From assembly GCF_007655135.1 (NCBI RefSeq), contig NC_045134.1, positions 26,126,568 to 26,190,567 of the forward strand: a stretch of 64,000 nucleotides of DNA. Direction: 5' to 3'. Origin of the DNA: Punica granatum (Eukaryota > Streptophyta > Magnoliopsida > Myrtales > Lythraceae). Positions 60,058 through 64,000 of this stretch are shown here, piece after piece (the first letter of the stretch is position 1; each line of letters begins with the position of its first letter). A program made the position numbers and the translations under genes. The notes beneath the pieces are model-generated. The model searched no databases. It saw nothing but the letters and a program-made list of their open reading frames with translations, and was not told the DNA's origin.

Positions 60058-61804
60058 ATGTCGGACGAGGAGCACCACTTCGAGTCCAAGGGCGACGCCG
60101 GAGCCTCCAAGACCTATCCTCAGCAGGCCGGCGCCATTCGCAAGAACGGCTACATCGTCATCAAAAACCGTCCCTGCAAGGTATTAAATTGTATTCTTCA
60201 CTGTTCGTTCGTGCCTGTCGCTCTTTAGATCCGTCTCTTTCATTGATTCGGTGTAGATCTTCCAGGCGGCTTAGCTCAATTTTGCCTCTAAGGCTTAGAG
60301 TAAGTAGTTGAATTAGACGTGTTTGGGAATTGGTCTTCATGGGGTGATTGAAGCGAAGATTTGTTGAGCTTGTTTATGCTTCCATTGGATTGTGTTTTGA
60401 TGTCAGAATTTGAATAGCGTTTTGGTAGGTTTTTTATCAGCATTAAGATCGAAGCCAATCGGTGTTTTGACTTATCTGAATAGGATAATAAGGATGGATG
60501 CAGGGTGCCGATGTTCGTTATACTTACACGATCGAGACTAGTGGAAAAATTGGAACTTGTGTAGATGACGTTGTGGTCGATGTTATATATGATGTCATGT
60601 TGTCGACTAATATTGTCACTGTGGTCGGAAATTTTACGTAAAAACACTGGTTAATGATTTCGAGTTTTATGAATGGATCATGCTTTGCTAGTTTTTACAA
60701 ATTGCCGTAATTTGGAATGGTTTCATTGGTTTAGATTTGCATGGATATGGATAATCTAGCCCACTGCCATCCCTCTCTGCGGTTTAGCATTCGACTCTGA
60801 GTTTAATGCCAGTTATTCTATCAAATCACTTCACCCGTCATATCTAGTCACAGATCAAAGAAAATAGTTAAGTGTCTTTTGTCAATTGCTCTGACTTAGA
60901 CGACATGCATGTCTTGCAACGAACATTCATGATTCAATAGTTTCAGGATTCTCTTCCTGTTATTCATTTATGTGTTAGGCTAGCCTGCTTTATTGGATGG
61001 TCTAAATTTCACGTCTTCTTACAGGTGGTTGAAGTCTCCACATCCAAGACCGGCAAGCACGGTCATGCTAAGTGCCACTTTGTTGGAATTGATATCTTCA
61101 ATGGCAAGAAGCTTGAAGATATTGTTCCCTCATCCCATAACTGTGATGTATGTACTAATTGTAGCTGTCGAATTTTGTTCTCTTTCTGTGAACCCAGGAT
61201 TATCATGTGACACAGCTCTTAACTCCGATTTCTTGCTCTTTCTAGGTTCCCCATGTCACTCGGACTGACTACCAGCTCATTGATATCTCTGAGGATGGAT
61301 TTGTACGTAAAATCTTTTCTGTCCTTTGATGTTTGTTCTTTTTGGGCATGTTCTGTTTTCCATTTACCGATTTATTGACTTACATTTTGATCTTAAAAAT
61401 TAATCAGGTGAGTCTGCTGACTGAGAATGGTAACACCAAGGATGACCTGAGGCTACCGACTGATGATAATCTGCTGTCTCAGGTTAGTTACTTGACATAA
61501 CGTTTTTCACTCTCTCCTTCTGAATGATTATGGTTGAGATCCTTGTTTTGTAGTGTGCGATGAGCAGTTTCCACCCTGTTGTTAATTGTATAACGGAGAC
61601 ATTTTCTTTTCGAATCCAAATCCTTTGTTCCATTTTACAATAGTCAGAAGATTTTCGAACGTCTAATGCTGGCTTCTTTCTCTGCGGGTGGAAAAATTGC
61701 AGATCAAGGATGGTTTTGGCGATGGAAAAGACCTGGTGGTGACTGTCATGTCCTCCATGGGAGAGGAACAGATCTGTGCTCTCAAGGACATTGGTCCCAA
61801 GTAG
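60058..61804 (+). CDS. eIF5A: Eukaryotic translation initiation factor 5A, 159 aa
   Basis: Five exons: 60058-60180, 61025-61147, 61246-61302, 61408-61482, 61703-61804, all phase 0, giving 159 residues from [20 protein letters not shown], the standard plant length. The N-terminal SH3-like barrel carries the hypusine loop [12 protein letters not shown] with Lys52 as the site modified by deoxyhypusine synthase and hydroxylase. The C-terminal OB fold holds [27 protein letters not shown] and ends ALKDIGPK. It promotes translation elongation and termination, mainly at ribosomes stalled on proline stretches, in the cytosol. No key residue is missing. The first intron (60181-61024) is long and T-rich. 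Confidence 0.97.
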
Positions 61805-63250
61805 TAGCACCTCGATCATCGTTACAATCAGCTATCTTATTTATCTTTTAAGATTTGGACTGTGTACGCTTAATAGCTTTGCTTGCTATTTAAGATGATA
61901 TAAATATGGGTGGGTGCTTTTTCGATTTTCGGACTTGTAATCGAGGTGAGGGCTATATGTCAAGACTTTACAACCCCAGGTATTCCTTTATCTTGTGGAT
62001 TGTTTCCTTAATCCTTTGACACCTGCTCTTTATTCTCGACACATTAGATCTATTTGCCGCGAGACTCAGGTGGTTTCTGCTGCTCAAATTGAGCTTCTTC
62101 CGAGCTCCTTTGAGAACCACTTTTCGAACATCCTGCTGTTTGCCATCTTGAAATACCGATCATTTGTTTGTTCAAATTACTCTTGTATTGATCATTTATT
62201 TGTTCAATTTACTCTTGTACCGAACGAACTCGTGATAGCCAGTTTTCCTTCTGTTAATGATGAGATGTTGATTCTTATCATGGATTTGAATGTAGGCACG
62301 AAAAACATATGGTTATAAACTCTTGATGACAATCAGCTCATCTCATATGCCCCTAAAGTAGTTGACAAAAGAGCGATTTCCAAAATGGTGACTGATTTCA
62401 AAAATGGTCGCAATTTACGCGAGTTATTCTTTACCTTCATTCACGAAATGCCAATTGAACGATGTCAATCTTCAGTTCTTTGCCTGGTGCTAGGCTAGTG
62501 AGTGCCAGTGAATGCTGCCTTAGAAGCATCTAAGGCATAAACTGGACCAGCTTTGCGTCCTGATTTCGGGAGTGAAGATCGCATCTCTGTGCCAAATCCG
62601 GTTTACTTCCAAGACACTGATGGCTAAAGGAGAAAAGGGACATCGGCTTCAGTACAGTCTTGCATGCTTTTGGAATGTGATTGCATTCATCCTTCTTATC
62701 TCTGTCAAGGCGAACTATACTTCGTATTTCCGTGCATGGTTTCTTTCCAAAGTTTCGCAAGACTTTCGGTGACTTCGCGATCAGAGGGACGAGATCTAAA
62801 TGCATTTCGAGATGGGCTGTGGAGAAGTTCTTTCTGTATTGCAGCTTCTTCAATTGCCTTCCATGCTATGGTGAAGCATTTCCAGTCTCTTCCCTGATCA
62901 AAAATATGATTTGACGCTTCATCCTAAGGAATCAGAAATGTCATCTCAACCGAAATCAATCTCCCCGTAGTTCGGTTTAGCGGAAATCCCGAACGAATAA
63001 AATGAACGCAATGCCTAGCAGAGACGGAGGTTCACCAAAGTATTGAACATATAAATGTAATGTTCCCAAGCGACAGCAAGGGGAAAACAATAAAGTAATA
63101 TTTGTGATTTTATCAATGTAGAAGTTTCATATCTACAGCGTGAAAAATTAGAAATTGGTCCTATATTCAAGACATTTGCAAGTCTTGTTTTCATTAAAAA
63201 ATTAACCTATTTATTCCCATCGATTTGAAGTTTTCGCTCTTTTCGGCTCC
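61805..63250. other. Spacer between eIF5A and the membrane-protein gene
   Basis: The eIF5A 3' UTR extends to perhaps 61980-62300. Around 62530-62890 the sequence is GC-richer and open in several frames on both strands (e.g. a 107-codon minus-strand ORF, 62530-62853), but I recognise no family and leave it uncalled. The two genes converge. Confidence 0.4.
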
Positions 63251-64000
63251 TCAAGATTCGGACTTTGGAACTCGTTCGGGATCCTCGGGGTCCTCTGCAA
63301 ACTCGATCCGGCAAGAGTACCCGTCTTCGTGGCACAATAGATCGTTCATTCGCTTGCAGCTCTTGAAGAAGATGCAGCTCACAATCGTATCGAGGACTAT
63401 TAGGATCGAGTACAAGTATGCGATGAATAGTCCCTCGAGAGCCACAGCAAAGCTCGGGGCTTTTGTGACGCGGTACGCCCTTACCACGCGGTACTGGAAC
63501 AGGGCCTCGACCGCAGCCCACCCCAAGTTCATAGGTATAGCCAAGGACAGAGCCACGGGAATTGAATCCCGAATAAGGACGCAAGCCTTCAGGATCGCCT
63601 CGAACCCGCCAAACTTCTCGGTCCCCGACAGGACAAGCGCGAAGTTGCAGACAATGAGAGCATGGGCGAGGATTATCGAATAGAGGATGGGCCCGAAAGC
63701 CGGAAAGAAGAGTTGTAGGCTCGGGGAATCGAACCATGGCCCTCCAAGGCTTTTGAAGGCGAAGAAGAGGACGGCTAAGGCAGTGGCGGTCGCATTTGCG
63801 GACAGGATCACGAGCAAGTTGGAGACGTAAGTGAGGAGGAGGGGTTTGTAGGTTTGGAGGAAGGAAGAGAAAGGAAGAGAGAGTTTGTGTTGGGAGAGGG
63901 ATAGGATTACGGAAGCTTTTGAGATGAGGAGGAAAGTGAGGGAACAGGGGAGGGTGACGAAGAAGGAAGAGATTGTCTGGGAGAGCTTGAGGCAGAGGAT
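63251..64000 (-). CDS. Unidentified multi-pass membrane protein, 3' part (cut by window edge)
   Basis: An open frame on the minus strand enters at 64000 and ends with TGA at 63253-63251, giving 249 residues with no start in view. It is strongly hydrophobic with about five or six membrane segments (SLTFLLISKASVILSL, LTYVSNLLVILSANATATAL, FGPILYSIILAHALIVCNFA, SIPVALSLAIPMNLGWAAVEA, GLFIAYLYSILIVLDTIVSC). AVEALFQYRVVRAY is a distinctive soluble stretch before the last segments. The tail is acidic and hydrophilic (EFAEDPEDPERVPKSES). Codon use is GC-rich and regular, as expected of a real gene. I do not recognise a functional family. Any relation to the exon at 47368-47818 is not demonstrable by eye. 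Confidence 0.75.
   Translation of the reverse strand: MLCLKLSQTISSFFVTLPCSLTFLLISKASVILSLSQHKLSLPFSSFLQTYKPLLLTYVSNLLVILSANATATALAVLFFAFKSLGGPWFDSPSLQLFFPAFGPILYSIILAHALIVCNFALVLSGTEKFGGFEAILKACVLIRDSIPVALSLAIPMNLGWAAVEALFQYRVVRAYRVTKAPSFAVALEGLFIAYLYSILIVLDTIVSCIFFKSCKRMNDLLCHEDGYSCRIEFAEDPEDPERVPKSES

Noticed and set aside
60288..60647. 119-codon minus-strand ORF
   Set aside because: It lies in the T-rich first intron of eIF5A on the opposite strand and has no protein-like features.
62530..62853. 107-codon minus-strand ORF with overlapping plus-strand ORFs
   Set aside because: I recognise no family, and several frames on both strands are open at once. It may be an exon of something, but I cannot support it.
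63207..63737. 176-codon minus-strand ORF and 152-codon plus-strand ORF over 63225-63683
   Set aside because: Both overlap the membrane-protein frame at 63251-64000, which has membrane segments and regular codon use. The others are frame shadows in GC-rich DNA.

Overview
The window is nuclear DNA of a flowering plant, most likely a eudicot. The signs are spliced genes with short AT-rich GT-AG introns, plant-only families (C2H2 ZAT factor with an EAR motif, phytochrome-interacting bHLH, DUF538, GH79 heparanase-like enzyme), TATA-type promoters, telo-box and site II promoter elements, and AT-rich spacers full of small non-autonomous transposons. I cannot name the species from sequence alone.

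Left part (1-29 kb) is gene-dense. In order: an N-myristoylated LRR protein (4273-7968, +), an ELM2-SANT nuclear protein (10201-11870, +), an intronless four-finger ZAT-type repressor (19502-21022, +), a SNAP33-type Qb+Qc SNARE (24537-25941, +) and, convergent with it only 272 bp away, a complete nine-exon heparanase-like glycosidase (26214-29123, -). Spacers hold Tourist-like and Mutator-like (MULE) MITEs, a Pack-MULE-like element and an RNase H fragment of a retroelement.

Middle part (30-38 kb): a PIF7/UNE10-type bHLH gene (33110-35918, +) with a SINE in its first intron, convergent with a two-exon MazG-type dCTP pyrophosphatase (37141-37663, -).

Right part (39-58 kb) is an AT-rich, transposon-rich zone that has been duplicated. 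The block 42.60-46.83 kb recurs at 54.05-58.22 kb, and a membrane-protein exon at 47.37-47.82 kb recurs, broken, at 52.27-52.67 kb. The DUF538 gene is frameshifted and 3'-truncated in the left copy and intact in the right copy (57311-58329). A 766-bp MULE MITE sits in the left copy with a perfect 9-bp target duplication; the right copy preserves the empty site.

End (59.8-64 kb): an eIF5A gene (60058-61804, +) with a classic translation-gene promoter, then the 3' part of an unidentified multi-pass membrane protein gene that runs off the window (63251-64000, -).

The genes are unrelated housekeeping, signalling and regulatory loci with no operon-like logic. I found no convincing undescribed multi-gene system. 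The best leads are the datable MULE insertion, the Pack-MULE candidate, the duplication with reciprocal gene decay, two GC-AG introns in one gene, and a SNARE zero-layer substitution (Q to H).
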